Source of the DNA: Halichoerus grypus | Taxonomy: Eukaryota > Chordata > Mammalia > Carnivora > Phocidae | Assembly (NCBI RefSeq): GCF_964656455.1 | Contig: NW_027555009.1 | Span: 62,001 to 126,000, forward strand | Direction of reading: 5' to 3' | DNA length: 64,000 nt | Shown here: in pieces, positions 24,589 through 36,730 of the stretch | How positions within the stretch are numbered: the stretch's first letter is position 1 | How the letters are laid out: each line of letters begins with the position of its first letter | The notes under the pieces: generated by a model | Told to the model about the DNA's origin: nothing | Databases searched by the model: none | Seen by the model: only the letters and a program-made list of their open reading frames with translations | Translations under genes and position numbers: made by a program

Positions 24589-26040
24589 ATGAACTTCTTA
24601 ATTCTTAAGCAAGTTCAAAATAGTTACTGATCACCTGAGTGAAGAAAAGAGACAAGGAATCCCTATTCATGGAAATCATGTCACCATGAATCAGAGGGGA
24701 ATGCGGAGACGGGAATGCAGAGAATGTATTATGTGGGTGAATGATGCCTTGGGTATCAGAACTAATCAGGTCATGGCAGAACTTGTCAGACTTGCCTCCG
24801 TGAGTCCACTGCTGTGGAAGCAGATGCAGGGTAATACATAAGCAGAGCAGATAAGACAGGAGATGGGGAGTCCAGGTTTTGAGAAGTTTTAATAACAGAC
24901 TGAGGGAAGATTAAATGACAGTATAGCTGATACCAGAATTGAACTTCACTAGCAAAGAGAGTTTAACGATTTCTGTGTAGTTCCAGTAGCACTGGCTGAG
25001 GAATGCCTTTGAAGAGGACACTTAGAAGTATGAAGAGTGATGGTTTACACATGGCCACCCCTCTCTGATTTACCTCTTTTAGGTCCCAGCTTTAATCCCT
25101 CAACTTCACATGGCCAGATATGTCCCATCATCCTGATGACATAAGGGCTACGGGCAGCAGGAATCCCTGCCGTCCCCCTTGTCTGTGAAGGGCTACACGT
25201 ATATGCCAGCTGTGGTGCAGAATTGGATTTCTGAAAGGGTTTTGCTAATCAGTTTGCAAATGGAATTAAAGAGGTGTGGAGCCAGAATATCACTCTACAC
25301 ATTATTGTTACAAACAAGAAACTTAATGTGTTCCAACCATGAGATAATTAATTAACTGCAGTCTGCAAGAATTACAAAGACTACTTATTTTGGAACATGA
25401 ACACTTCATAGAGAAAGGGGGAGAGCCAGACCCCTGTTAGATATTTTACTTACTTTTTTACGCCTCAATATAGTCCTGGAGTCAGCATACCAAATAATTA
25501 AAAATCTATGTGTCTTGAACAGTAGCCCCCCCAGCAGAAACATTTACTAAACACCAGAGGACCAAGTGGTTTGCATTTAAATCACAAATAACCTACTTTT
25601 GAATTCCCACATGATCTATTACTCTATTTATTTTAAAAACTGAATTTTGAAATCTAATACCGTATCATGTTTCTTTTCCAGATGTTTTCTCTCAAATATA
25701 ATTAAGTATAAATTCCTGTAACCTGAGCACTTTCTCATTATGATTGTTGCTCAAGTACTGACTTCATGGGTGACTTATGACCATTATACTCTACAGTAAG
25801 CAACTTAAAGCTTCCAAAAGATTTGGCAGAGTATAGAGATAATATATTACATATTTTTCATATTTAGTCACAAATATTTACCAATGTTTTTTCTGTTCTG
25901 CATTTAAGTATTTTGACTGCAGTCACATATTTTATGCACTGTGTCAAATGGTGAACTGAAAAGAAAAAAAAATCTGTTATCTTTGCTTTTTTATGTCCTA
26001 AGAAACCAAAAGATGCATGCATTTAGAAACAAGTAGGTAA

Positions 26041-26199
<159 letters not shown>

Positions 26200-26247
26200 T
26201 AAAAGTATCACTGTTAGCCATGGGGAATATATATAGAAATAACTTTT

Positions 26248-26426
26248 TAAAGATTGTATTTATTTGAGAGAGAGAAAAAACATGAGTGGGGGGAGGGGCA
26301 GAGGGAGAGGGACAAGTAGACTTCCCACTGAGCACAGAGCCAGATGCTGGGCTTAATCCAGGACCTGAGATCATGATCTGAGCCAAAGTCAGACACTCAA
26401 CTGGCTGAGCCACCCAGGCGTGCCCC
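26248..26426 (-). mobile_element. CanSINE 57 bp downstream of a TMEM135 exon
   Basis: This is an antisense CanSINE with the head at the right (GGGGCACGCCTGGGTGGCTC on the minus strand). The 17-bp duplication ATATAGAAATAACTTTT lies at 26231-26247 and 26427-26443. It is close to the donor site of the 70-bp exon. Confidence 0.95.
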
Positions 26427-26621
26427 ATATAGAAATAACTTTTGAATTAAAGCATGATTTCAAAGTAAATGGAAAAATAGACAGTAATTGCTATCATTCT
26501 TTGCATTTGACTTGAAGAATGAGAAATTTGTGAAAAATAGATAACAATTTAGCTTTTAGTATTCATTTACCAGATCCTTGGTTAATTAATTTTAAAATTC
26601 GCTTATTTAAAAGTTAGTGAA

Positions 26622-26810
26622 GGGGTGCCTGTGTGACTCAGTCGGTTAAGTGTCTGCCTTCAGCTCAGGTCATGATCCCAGGGTCCTGGGATCAAGCCCC
26701 GTTTCGGGCTCCCTGCTCAGGGGGAGTCTGCTTCTTGCTCTTCCTCTCCCTCTGCCCCCTCCCCTGCTCATGTTCTCTCTTTCTGTCTCAAATAAATAAA
26801 ATTGTATAAA
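26622..26810 (+). mobile_element. CanSINE
   Basis: This is a sense CanSINE (GGGGTGCCTGTGTGACTCAG) with a pyrimidine body and an A-rich end near 26810. The flanking duplication is weak (AGTTAGTG / ATCAGTG), so the exact ends are approximate. Confidence 0.9.
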
Positions 26811-28059
26811 AAAATCAGTGTAAAACTTTTAAAGTAGAAGAGAAGGTGAAGCAACAACAGCAAAAAAGACAGAAAAATAAAGTTATTAAAATTTATATGT
26901 TGTAATGTGTTCTCATTAGAATGCGTGCTAGAACAAGGTCCCTGGGGTATGCTGTCTACTAGTGGATCAGCAGTCATACACATACCCTGTGCGCAATCTG
27001 ATACAGTGGCATTTGGTGTTGGACTTGTAAAGCTGTTACATTTTTGAAGGCATGGAGGTTACTGGAGCATGTTCAACAGTTACTCTACATGAAGGAAGTT
27101 AGCTGTGCCCACTGGCAGAAATTCCTCCCTCCCTAGTATATTTGTGTACTAGAATGTCTCTGCTCACACCCGTCCCCCGTTCTGTGCCTGCCGTCCTTCC
27201 ATCCTCCATCACCACCATCTCTGGGGAGGAAGTCATTTTCATTGCAGTTAGTCTGGTGCAGGTGGCACCACCTGCCACAAATTCTCTAGTTTTGTCTGTC
27301 ACAATCCTGATGCTTTAAAAAGTTTATGTTCTTCCTTTATAGTATCTGATCCCCACTCAGTTGGTGATGGAAAGTTGTACAGCACCCCCAAAAGACAGCC
27401 TCCCAGCAGTCACTCTGAGGAAGAGGGACTGTATCACATTTTGCTTCTGAATGTGAATGCCTGTGGTCTAATATTGATGGTGGCATATACCCAAGCTAAC
27501 ACTTACCTTAGAGTCCCTGAAGATATGAGCAGAGGTTAAAGCAGTATTTTTTCATTTGTGCAGTGGTTTCTGAAACACTCCTTCCAAATCTGATTTCCTG
27601 CCCCACTTGTACAATGGCGGGGGGGCGGGCAGCAATGTTGCTGGCAGCCCTCAAGATCTGCCAGCTCCCAGGCAGGAGTTACGCCCTCCAAATGGACGTA
27701 ATTCTGATTTAAGGGGAGACTTCAGGAGGGGAACTAAGAGAACTATTCTGATTAAATCGGAGGTATTTGAGAAAGTTTGGAAAGAGGGCAAGTGATATTT
27801 AAAAAAAAATTATATGAGAAAAGGAGAATTACTGAGGAAGGAAAACATCTAGTCATTGTATCAAAATGTGTACCAGTCCTATAAACTTGGCAATTTATGT
27901 ATAAATTGGAATATTGTCCATGAATGTAAAATTATTTGGAGACCTGTAGGTGAGGAATTTACGCTACAAATATAGTAAAATACTTTGACAGTGCACCTCA
28001 TTATCCTAACAGCTCAGTTATACCACATGTTAAATCACATCCCTGAGTAAATATTCGTA

Positions 28060-28480
28060 TGAATTAGCCTTCCCTGCAGCTCACTATGCTCCATTCATAC
28101 TTTTTGTTGGTTCCTCGTAAGTGCCAATCTCTGTTTTGTCTTTGTGCTTTCTGCCCAAGCTATCTGAAATGTTTTTCTCATGCTAGCTCCTTCTCTTTTC
28201 TCTTTAAATGTCACATCCTCTTTCACTTTCCCTTACCACCTAATTTAATATCGGCTGCCTCTTATTTGCCTCCTAGAGTCTTATTTCCTGCACAACACTT
28301 AACTGTAATCTGTAATTATTTTATGTACTTACTTATTTGCTCTTTCTCTAATGAGCGTGAAGCTCCATGAAGGCAAAAACTTTGTGTCCTCTTGACCACT
28401 CTGTCCCCAGCATCTAGTGTAGTGGTTGGCACATGAGAGGCCTTCAGTGAATGTTTTCTGAATACGTGAAAGGGTGAATG
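28060..28480 (+). mobile_element. L2 LINE 3' fragment
   Basis: The order 'TGAAATGTTTTTCTCATGCT', 'GAAGCTCCATGAAGGCAAAA', 'TGTCCCCAGCATCTAGTGTA' and 'TTCAGTGAATGTTTTCTGAA' is that of the L2 3' end. Confidence 0.8.
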
Positions 28481-30545
28481 GATGGAAGGATGAATGGATC
28501 TCTTGAAAATAGCATGGAAAGATTGAACAGGAGTGTGATCCTTGAATCTTTAGATTAATATTGTTAAGATTATTAATGGCAAGATAAAGTGTGAACACTT
28601 CATGCATTAAACATATACTGGGCAGTTTCAGTTAAGCAAATGCATGGTAATTTATGCTGATTGGTCAGACAATTTAATTTTCATGTTTTAACCAGGTGTT
28701 AAATAGTTTCAGGTAAATTAATGAATGTTTCTTCATAGTAATTCAGTTTTTTTCTAAAAAAGAAGGCTGCTCTCTGGAAGATACAAACCTGACCTTTGGA
28801 ACTTAGCAGGAATGTAGACATTTTTCCATCCCACTGGTGGTGAGAGAGGAGGAGGATGGGAGACTGGTATTACAATGTATTGGTTGAATCATGTGAACTA
28901 CTGTTCTTTTATATAACATTAGCTTTTGTGCTAATTGGAATTTTTCAGCCTCTCAGTATGAAGTGACATTTAAACTTCATTACCCTAAATACTGAAATGA
29001 AATTGACCAACAGTAGTCATCCTCTCTGTTCCCTTTTGCCCTATAGATAGTTGCAGGTAATATGGAAAAATGTTGGCAGCAAGTATGCCTTTGTAGTGGA
29101 TTTGCCTTTTCGAGTTTTGTTTAGTATACTTTAAAGCTACCATTTCTTAGAGATGTTTTAGCCTGACACTGTTGAGCATAGAAATAAAAACCTAGGTATA
29201 ATTATATTTTTTTCCAGGAGAATTCTTTTAACCTGATCATTTAAAAAATTGATATTAAAGGTCTAAAAATAAAATTATTTTTCTGTCAAAAGAATTCCTA
29301 TTTATAGTAATGATTAAGAAGAGTTCTCTGTTAAAATTTCTGAAAAGCATTTTTTTTTTTTTTGGAATTTCAGTGCTTTTGTTCCTAAAATACAGTTATG
29401 GTTTAGGAATTTTAAATCCTATGTTAACAATGTTAACAAAATGTCAAGAAATGGAAGTTTGGTGCATAGACAAGCTTGGCCAGTGCTTGTGAACCTTTCA
29501 AGTTTTTGAAAATCAAAGATGAGGTATAGTCACTAAAAATTTTACTCTTATTCTAAGGTAATTGTTTTAAAATTGAGGTCTTTAAGGCTTAATTTTGAAA
29601 ATACTTTGATATAAACTGGGGTTATTTATTATTTGGAATTATGTTTTGATTCTGCGACAGTAAAATTTATATCTGACGGACCTCTCCACAGGGTGGCAGC
29701 ATTTTCAACTCTGCTTGAGTGCAAACCTGGGGAATGAGTCCCAGCAGAATTCCGAGGGAGAAATAAGCATGGGCAGGAGGCAGCTATCGACTCAACTCTT
29801 GTTTCGGGAAACTAGATCGGCTCTCCCGTGTGTGCGTGTAGTCCTAAGTGCCATCCACCCAACGCAAAGGAACAAAAGCGCAGAGGACCCGTGCCTCAGC
29901 AAAGATCGCCCTTCCTGAGCGTGCACTTCATCTATTGTGTGTTTTTGTGAAAGCATGAGAAATGGAACCTAAACGTAACTCGGAGTGAGAAGCAGGCCTG
30001 TAAGGAAGGCTGCTGTGGACTCACCTCTTGTTTGAGGAGATTAGCACTGCTGTACCCTGTGTGCCTGGATGCCTAGTTACCAGGCTACTAACACCAAGAA
30101 TCAATGCTATAGAGTTACTGCGCTTTAGTTAACATTGCCGTTCCTGAAGCCAGGGGAATTTGACAGTGCTCGTGGTTGAGAGCCCGGGGAAAGGGTCCCA
30201 TACGTGAAATGGAGTGAGAAACAGGCCGGAGCGGAAGGCAGCTCTCAACTCACCTCTTGTTGATGAGGCTGGTACCCTTGCCCCGGGTGTGCCTGCAGGC
30301 CTAAAGCCAACCACCTAACTCAAAGGAACAACTCTGTAGAGAATTCCTGCTTCGGCTAAAGTAGCCATGCCGGAGGGTGGACGCATTTTGCTGTGTGCAT
30401 GCGTGAGCGCACTGCAAGTGAGTCCACAACCATTTTCCGTGTGGGACTCAGGCCCCGGCAGAGGGCAGAACACGACTCCCCACGTGTTTCCTGAGGCTAG
30501 CACTGCGGCCCCACTTTTGCATGGAAGTCTAATAGCAAGCATTCT

Positions 30546-31155
30546 TTTTTTTTTTTTATTAAATTTTTTTATTGTTATGTTAATCCCATACATTACATCG
30601 GTAGTTTTAGATATAGTGTTCCATGATTCATTGTTTGTGCATAACACCCAGTGCTCCACGCAGAACGTGCCCTCCTCAATATCCATCACCAGGCTAACCC
30701 ATCCTCCCACCCCCCTCCCCTCTAGAACCCTCAGTTTGTTTTTCAGAGTCCATCGTCTCTCACGGTTCTTCTCCCCCTCCGATTTCTCCCCCTTCATTCT
30801 TCCCCTCCTGCTACATTCTTCTTCTTCTTTTTTTCTTTCTTAACATATATTGCATTATTTCTTTCAGAGGTACAGATCTGAGATTCAACAGTCTTGCACA
30901 ATTCACAGCGCTTACCAGAACACATACCCTCCCCAGTGTCCATCACCCAGTCACCCCATCCCTCCCACCCCACCCCCCACTCCAGCAGCCCTCAGTTTGT
31001 TTCCTGAGATTAAGAATTCCTCATATCAGTGAGGTCATATGATACATGTCTTTCTCTGTTTGACTTATTTCGCTCAGCATAATACCCTCCAGTTCCATCC
31101 ACGTCGTTGCAAATGGCAAGATCTCATTCCTTTTGATGGCTGCATAATATTCCAT

Positions 31156-31205
<50 letters not shown>

Positions 31206-31274
31206 AAACTTCTTTATCCATTCATCTGTTGATGGACATCTTGGCTCTTTCCACAGTTTGGCTATGGTGTTCAT
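30546..31274 (-). mobile_element. 5'-truncated L1 in satellite unit 1
   Basis: An antisense L1 of 729 bp. On the minus strand it runs from the last ~75 ORF2 codons (TMEYYAAIKRNEILPFATTW visible) through the G-rich 3' UTR to a 12-A tail. The target duplication is TAATAGCAAGCATTCT (30530-30545, one change) and TAATAGCAAGCGTTCT (31275-31290). An uninterrupted (TA)n lies at 31160-31203. Confidence 0.96.
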
Positions 31275-32600
31275 TAATAGCAAGCGTTCTACCTCGGAGA
31301 AACAACACTGAAGAGAAACCGTGCTTTAGCTACCGACGACCTCTGTGTGGGAGGAAGCAGTTTAGGGTGTACTGTGGGTGAGAGCCTGGGGACGGGTTCC
31401 GTTTCGTAAAATCGAGGGAGAGACAGGCCGGAGAGAAGGCAGCTCTCAACTCACACCATGGCTATGGGGCTAGTACCGTTGCCCCGGGTGTGTGTGCAGG
31501 CTTAATGAAAACCGCCTAACTCGAAGGAAAAACTCGGTGGAGAATCCATGCTTCAGCTAAAACAGCCGCTCCTGAGGGTGGAAGCATTTTGTTGTGTGCG
31601 TGCATGAGAGCCCTGCAAGGGAGTCCAAAGCTTTTTGCGAGTGAGACTCAGGCCCCAGCAGAAGGCAGAACACGACTCCCCCTGTGTTTCATCAAGCTAG
31701 CACTGCGGCCCCACTTTTGCATGGAAGTCTCATCACTAGCGTTCTAACTCAAAGAAACAACAGTGTAGAGAAATCGTGCTTTAGTTACTGTCGACCTCCA
31801 GGCGGAGGAAGCAGTATACAGGGTACCGTGGGTGAGAGCCTGGGGAACGGTTTCCATACGTGAAACCGAGGGAGAAACCGTTCCGGGCAGAAGGCACCTC
31901 TGGACTCAGCTCTTGCTACCTGAAGCTAACACTACTGCTCCATGTGTGCTTGGAATGCTCCGTGCTCAACACAGCCTTGGAAGGAACAAGCCTGTAAAGA
32001 ATCCCAGCTGCAGCTCATTCGCCTACCAGGCTACTAAGGCCACGAAGCCATGGTGTATAGTTACTGCACTTTAGGTAACATTGCCGTTCCTGAAGTCGGA
32101 GGAATTTTACCGTGCTCCTGTAGGAGAGACCGGGAAAGGGTCCCATACGTGAAATGGAGTGAGAAACGGGCCGGTGTGGAAGGGAGCTCTAAACTCACCT
32201 CTTGTTTCTGATGCTAGTACCCTTGCCCCGGGGGTGCCTGCAGGCCTAAAGCCAACCACCTAACTCAAGGGAACAACTCTTTAGAGAATTCCTGCTTCGG
32301 CTAAAAGAGCCATGCCTGAGGGTGGACGCATTTTGCTGTGTGCAAGGGTGAGCGCCCTGCAGCTGAGTCCCAAACCATTTTCTGTGTGAGACTCAGGCCC
32401 CGGAGGAAAGCAGAACACGACTCCCCACTTGTTTCATGAAGCTAGCACTGCGGCCCCACTTTTGCATGGAAGTCTAATCGCTAGCGTTCTAACTCGGAGA
32501 AACAACACTAGAGAACCCGTGCTTTAGGTACCGTCGACCTCTGTGTGGGAGGAAGCGGTTTAGGGTGTACTGTGGGTGAGAACCTGAGGACGGGTTCCAT

Positions 32601-32616
32601 TTCGGAAAATCGGGGG
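32601..32616 (+). other. CENP-B-box-like motif, second monomer
   Basis: TTCGGAAAATCGGGGG also fits 8 of 9 fixed positions. It recurs at 37070, 41530, 45998, 50467, 54939, 59410 and 63888. A weaker version (TTCGTAAAATCGAGGG, 7 of 9) lies at 31403 and equivalents. Confidence 0.3.
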
Positions 32617-33512
32617 AGGGACAGGCCGGTACACAAGGCAGCTCTCCGCTCACACCATGGTTATGGGGCTAGTACCGTTGCCCCGGGTGTGCGTGCAGGC
32701 TTAAAGACAACCACCTAACTCGAAGGAAAACCTTGGGAGAGAATCCATGCTTCAGCTAAAACAGCCACTCCAGAGGGTGGGGAAGCATTTTGTTGTGTGC
32801 GTGCGTGAGAGCCCTGCAAGGGAGTCCAAAGCTTTTTGCGAGTGAGACTCAGGCCCCAGCAGAAGGCAGAACACGACTCGCCATGTGTTTCGTCAAGCTA
32901 GCACTGCGGCCCCACTTTTGCCTGGAAGTCTCATCGCTAGCGTTCAAACTCGAAGAAACAACAGTGCAGAGAAAGCGTGCTTTAGCTACCGTCGACCTCT
33001 CTGTGTGAGAAAGCAGTTTACGCTGCACTGTGGGTGAGAGCCTGGGGACAGGTTCCATAGGTAAAATCGAGGGAGAGACAGGCCAGTGCAGAAGGCAGCT
33101 GTCAACTCACCTCGTGTTTACGAGGCTAGTGCAGTTGCCCCGGGTGTGCCTGCAGGCCTAAAGCCAAGCACCTAAGTCGAAGGAACAACTCTGTAGAGAA
33201 TTCCTGCTTCAGCGAACATAGGCATTCCTGAGGCTGGAAGCATTTTGCTGTGTGCCTGCGTGAGAGAAGTGCAATGGAGTCCCCAACCATTTTCCGTGTG
33301 AGACTCAGGCCCCGGGAGAAGGGAGGACACACCTCCCCACTTGTTTCATGAAGTTAGCACTGCGGCCCCACTTTTGCATGGAAGTCTAATCGCTAGCGTT
33401 GTAACTCGGAGAAACAACACGGTAGAGAAACCGTGCTTTAGCTACCGTCGACCTCTGTGGGAGGAAGCAGTATAGGGTGTACTGTGGGTGAGAGCCTGGG
33501 GACGGGTTCCAT

Positions 33513-33528
33513 TTCGTAAAATCGGGGG
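33513..33528 (+). other. CENP-B-box-like motif in satellite monomer
   Basis: TTCGTAAAATCGGGGG fits the core pattern TTCG-N4-A-N2-CGGG at 8 of 9 fixed positions (G for the first C of CGGG). It recurs once per unit at this monomer: 37982, 42442, 46910, 51379, 55851 and 60322. This is a pattern match only. Binding is not shown. Confidence 0.35.
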
Positions 33529-35001
33529 AGAGACAGGCCGGTACACAAGGCAGCCCTCCACTCATACCATGGCTATGGGGCTAGTACCGTTACCCCGGGT
33601 GTGCGTGCAGGCTTAAAGACAACCACCTAACTCGAAGGAAAAACTTGGGAGAGAATCCATGCTTCAGCTAAAACAGCCACTCCAGAGGGTGGGGAAGCGT
33701 TTTGTTGTGTGCGTGCGTGAGAGCCCTGCAAGGGAGTCCAAAGCTTTTTGCGAGTGAGACTCAGGCCCCAGCAGAAGGCAGAACACGACTCGCCATGTGT
33801 TTCATCAAGCTAGCACTGCGGCCCCACTTTCGCATGGAAGTCTAATCGCTAGCGTTCTAACTCGAAGAAACAACACGGTAGAGAAACCGTGCTTTAGCTA
33901 CCATCCACGTCTCTGAGGGAGGAAGCAGTTTCCAGGCTACCGTGGGTGAGAGCCTGGGGAACGGGTTCCTTACGTGAGACCGAGGGAGAAGAAGTCCGGG
34001 CCAGAAGGCACCTCTCGACTCAGCTCTTGTTACCTGAAGCTAACACTACCGCTCCGTGTGTGCATAGGAATGCCAAGTGCTCCACACTGATTTGGCAGAA
34101 AGAAGCCGGTCAAGAATCCCAGCTTCAGCTCATTCGCCTCTCCACAGGGTGGCAGCATTTTCAACTCTGCTTGAGTGCAAACCTGGGGAATGAGTCCCAG
34201 CAGAATTCCGAGGGAGAAATAAGCATGGGCAGGAGGCAGCTATCGACTCAACTCTTGTTTCGGGAAACTAGATCGGCTCTCCCATGTGTGCGTGTAGTCC
34301 TAAGTGCCATCCACCCAACGCAAAGGAACAAAAGCGCAGAGGACCCGTGCCTCAGCAAAGATCGCCCTTCCTGAGCGTGCACTTCATCTATTGTGTGTTT
34401 TTGTGAGAGCATGAGAAATGGAACCTAAACGTAACTCGGAGTGAGAAGCAGGCCTGTAAGGAAGGCTGCTGTGGACTCACCTCTTGTTTGAGGAGATTAG
34501 CACTGCTGTACCCTGTGTGCCTGGATGCCTAGTTACCAGGCTACTAACACCAAGAATCAATGCTATAGAGTTACTGCGCTTTAGTTAACATTGCCGTTCC
34601 TGAAGCCAGGGGAATTTGACAGTGCTCGTGGTTGAGAGCCCGGGGAAAGGGTCCCATACGTGAAATGGAGTGAGAAACAGGCCGGAGCGGAAGGCAGCTC
34701 TCAACTCACCTCTTGTTGATGAGGCTGGTACCCTTGCCCCGGGTGTGCCTGCAGGCCTAAAGCCAACCACCTAACTCAAAGGAACAACTCTGTAGAGAAT
34801 TCCTGCTTCGGCTAAAGTAGCCATGCCGGAGGGTGGACGCATTTTGCTGTGTGCATGCGTGAGCGCACTGCAAGTGAGTCCACAACCATTTTCCGTGTGG
34901 GACTCAGGCCCCGGCAGAAGGCAGAACACAACTCCCCACTTGTTTCCTGAGGCTAGCACTGCGGCCCCACTTTTGCATGGAAGTCTAATAGCAAGCGTTC
35001 T

Positions 35002-35612
35002 TTTTTTTTTTTTATTAAATTTTTTTATTGTTATGTTAATCCCCATACATTACATCGGTAGTTTTAGATATAGTGTTCCATGATTCATTGTTTGTGCATA
35101 ACACCCAGTGCTCCATGCAGAACGTGCCCTCCTCAATACCCATCACCAGGCTAACCCATCCTCCCACCCCCCTCCCCTCTAGAACCCTCAGTTTGTTTTT
35201 CAGAGTCCATCGTCTCTCATGGTTCTTCTCCCCCTCCGATTTCTCCCCCTTCATTCTTCCCCTCCTGCTACATTCTTCTTCTTCTTTTTTTCTTTCTTAA
35301 CATATATTGCATTATTTCTTTCAGAGGTACAGATCTGAGATTCAACAGTCTTGCACAATTCACAGCGCTTACCAGAACACATACCCTCCCCAGTGTCCAT
35401 CACCCAGTCACCCCATCCCTCCCACCCCACCCCCCACTCCAGCAGCCCTTAGTTTGTTTCCTGAGATTAAGAATTCCTCATATCAGTGAGGTCATATGAT
35501 ACATGTCTTTCTCTGTTTGACTTATTTCGCTCAGCATAATACCCTCCAGTTCCATCCACGTCGTTGCAAATGGCAAGATCTCATTCCTTTTGATGGCTGC
35601 ATAATATTCCTT

Positions 35613-35664
<52 letters not shown>

Positions 35665-35743
35665 TATATATACCAAACTTCTTTATCCATTCATCTGTTG
35701 ATGGACATCTTGGCTCTTTCCACAGTTTGGCTATGGTGGACAT
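35002..35743 (-). mobile_element. 5'-truncated L1 in satellite unit 2
   Basis: 742 bp, with the 16-bp duplication TAATAGCAAGCGTTCT at 34986-35001 and 35744-35759. The TA tract is interrupted by ACACAC. Confidence 0.96.
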
Positions 35744-36436
35744 TAATAGCAAGCGTTCTACCTCGGAGAAACAACACTGAAGAGAAACCGTGCTTTAGCT
35801 ACCGACGACCTCTGTGTGGGAGGAAGCAGTTTAGGGTGTACTGTGGGTGAGAGCCTGGGGACGGGTTCCGTTTCGTAAAATCGAGGGAGAGACAGGCCGG
35901 AGAGAAGGCAGCTCTCAACTCACACCATGGCTATGGGGCTAGTACCGTTGCCCCGGGTGTGTGTGCAGGCTTAATGAAAACCGCCTAACTCGAAGGAAAA
36001 ACTCGGTGGAGAATCCATGCTTCAGCTAAAACAGCCGCTCCTGAGGGTGGAAGCATTTTGTTGTGTGCGTGCATGAGAGCCCTGCAAGGGAGTCCAAAGC
36101 TTTTTGCGAGTGAGACTCAGGCCCCAGCAGAAGGCAGAACACGACTCCCCCTGTGTTTCATCAAGCTAGCACTGCGGCCCCACTTTTGCATGGAAGTCTC
36201 ATCACTAGCGTTCTAACTCAAAGAAACAACAGTGTAGAGAAATCGTGCTTTAGTTACTGTCGACCTCCAGGCGGAGGAAGCAGTATACAGGGTACCGTGG
36301 GTGAGAGCCTGGGGAACGGTTTCCATACGTGAAACCGAGGGAGAAACCGTTCCGGGCAGAAGGCACCTCTGGACTCAGCTCTTGCTACCTGAAGCTAACA
36401 CTACTGCTCCATGTGTGCTTGGAATGCTCCGTGCTC

Positions 36437-36502
36437 AACACTGCCTTGGAAGGAACAAGCCTGTAAAGAATCCCAGCTGCAGCTCATTCGCCTACCAGGC
36501 TA
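36437..36502 (+). repeat. Truncated satellite monomer (fusion point)
   Basis: A monomer starting AACACTGCCTTGGAAGG stops after about 60 bp at CATTCGCCTACC, and is followed directly by the start of another (CTACTAAGGCCACGAAG). The same junction occurs in every unit (for example 31966, 40897 and 45365), so the deletion predates amplification. Confidence 0.75.
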
Positions 36503-36730
36503 CTAAGGCCACGAAGCCATGGTGTATACTTACTGCCCTTTAGGTAACATTGCCGTTCCTGAAGTCGGAGGAATTTTACAGTGCTCCTGTAGGAGAGACC
36601 GGGAAAGGGTCCCATACGTGAAATGGAGTGAGAAACGGGCCGGTGTGGAAGGGAGCTCTAAACTCACCTCTTGTTTCTGATGCTAGTACCCTTGCCCCGG
36701 GGGTGCCTGCAGGCCTAAAGCCAACCACCT

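Larger units (their letters stand above)
29681..34136 (+). repeat. Satellite HOR unit 1 (array edge)
   Basis: This is the first unit (4456 bp), joined directly to intron DNA at 29681 part-way through a monomer. It has more private differences than the others, for example GCAAGCATTCT instead of GCAAGCGTTCT at the left L1 duplication, ATATCCATCACC, CTCACGGTTC and TAATCCCATAC (one C fewer) in the L1 3' UTR. This is expected for an edge unit that is homogenised less. Confidence 0.95.

Noticed and set aside
27607..27795. 62-codon open frame after a G-rich start (GGCGGGGGGGCGGGCAGC)
   Set aside because: It is short, with no homology I recognise and no splice or promoter context. It is treated as chance in intron DNA.
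30315..30843. Overlapping 158-160 codon open frames on both strands in unit 1
   Set aside because: They run across the L1 3' UTR and its satellite junction. In other units one-base differences break them, so they are not maintained.
31021..31311. Open frames with long Ile-Tyr repeats
   Set aside because: They are produced by the (TA)n tract read in frame. On the minus strand they are the end of L1 ORF2, a dead 5'-truncated fragment.
33946..34374. 142-codon open frame repeated in every satellite unit (also 38415, 42875, 47343, 51812, 56284, 60755)
   Set aside because: It lies wholly in satellite monomers and is repeated because the unit is repeated. It has no recognisable domain, and the conservation equals that of the rest of the unit on both strands.
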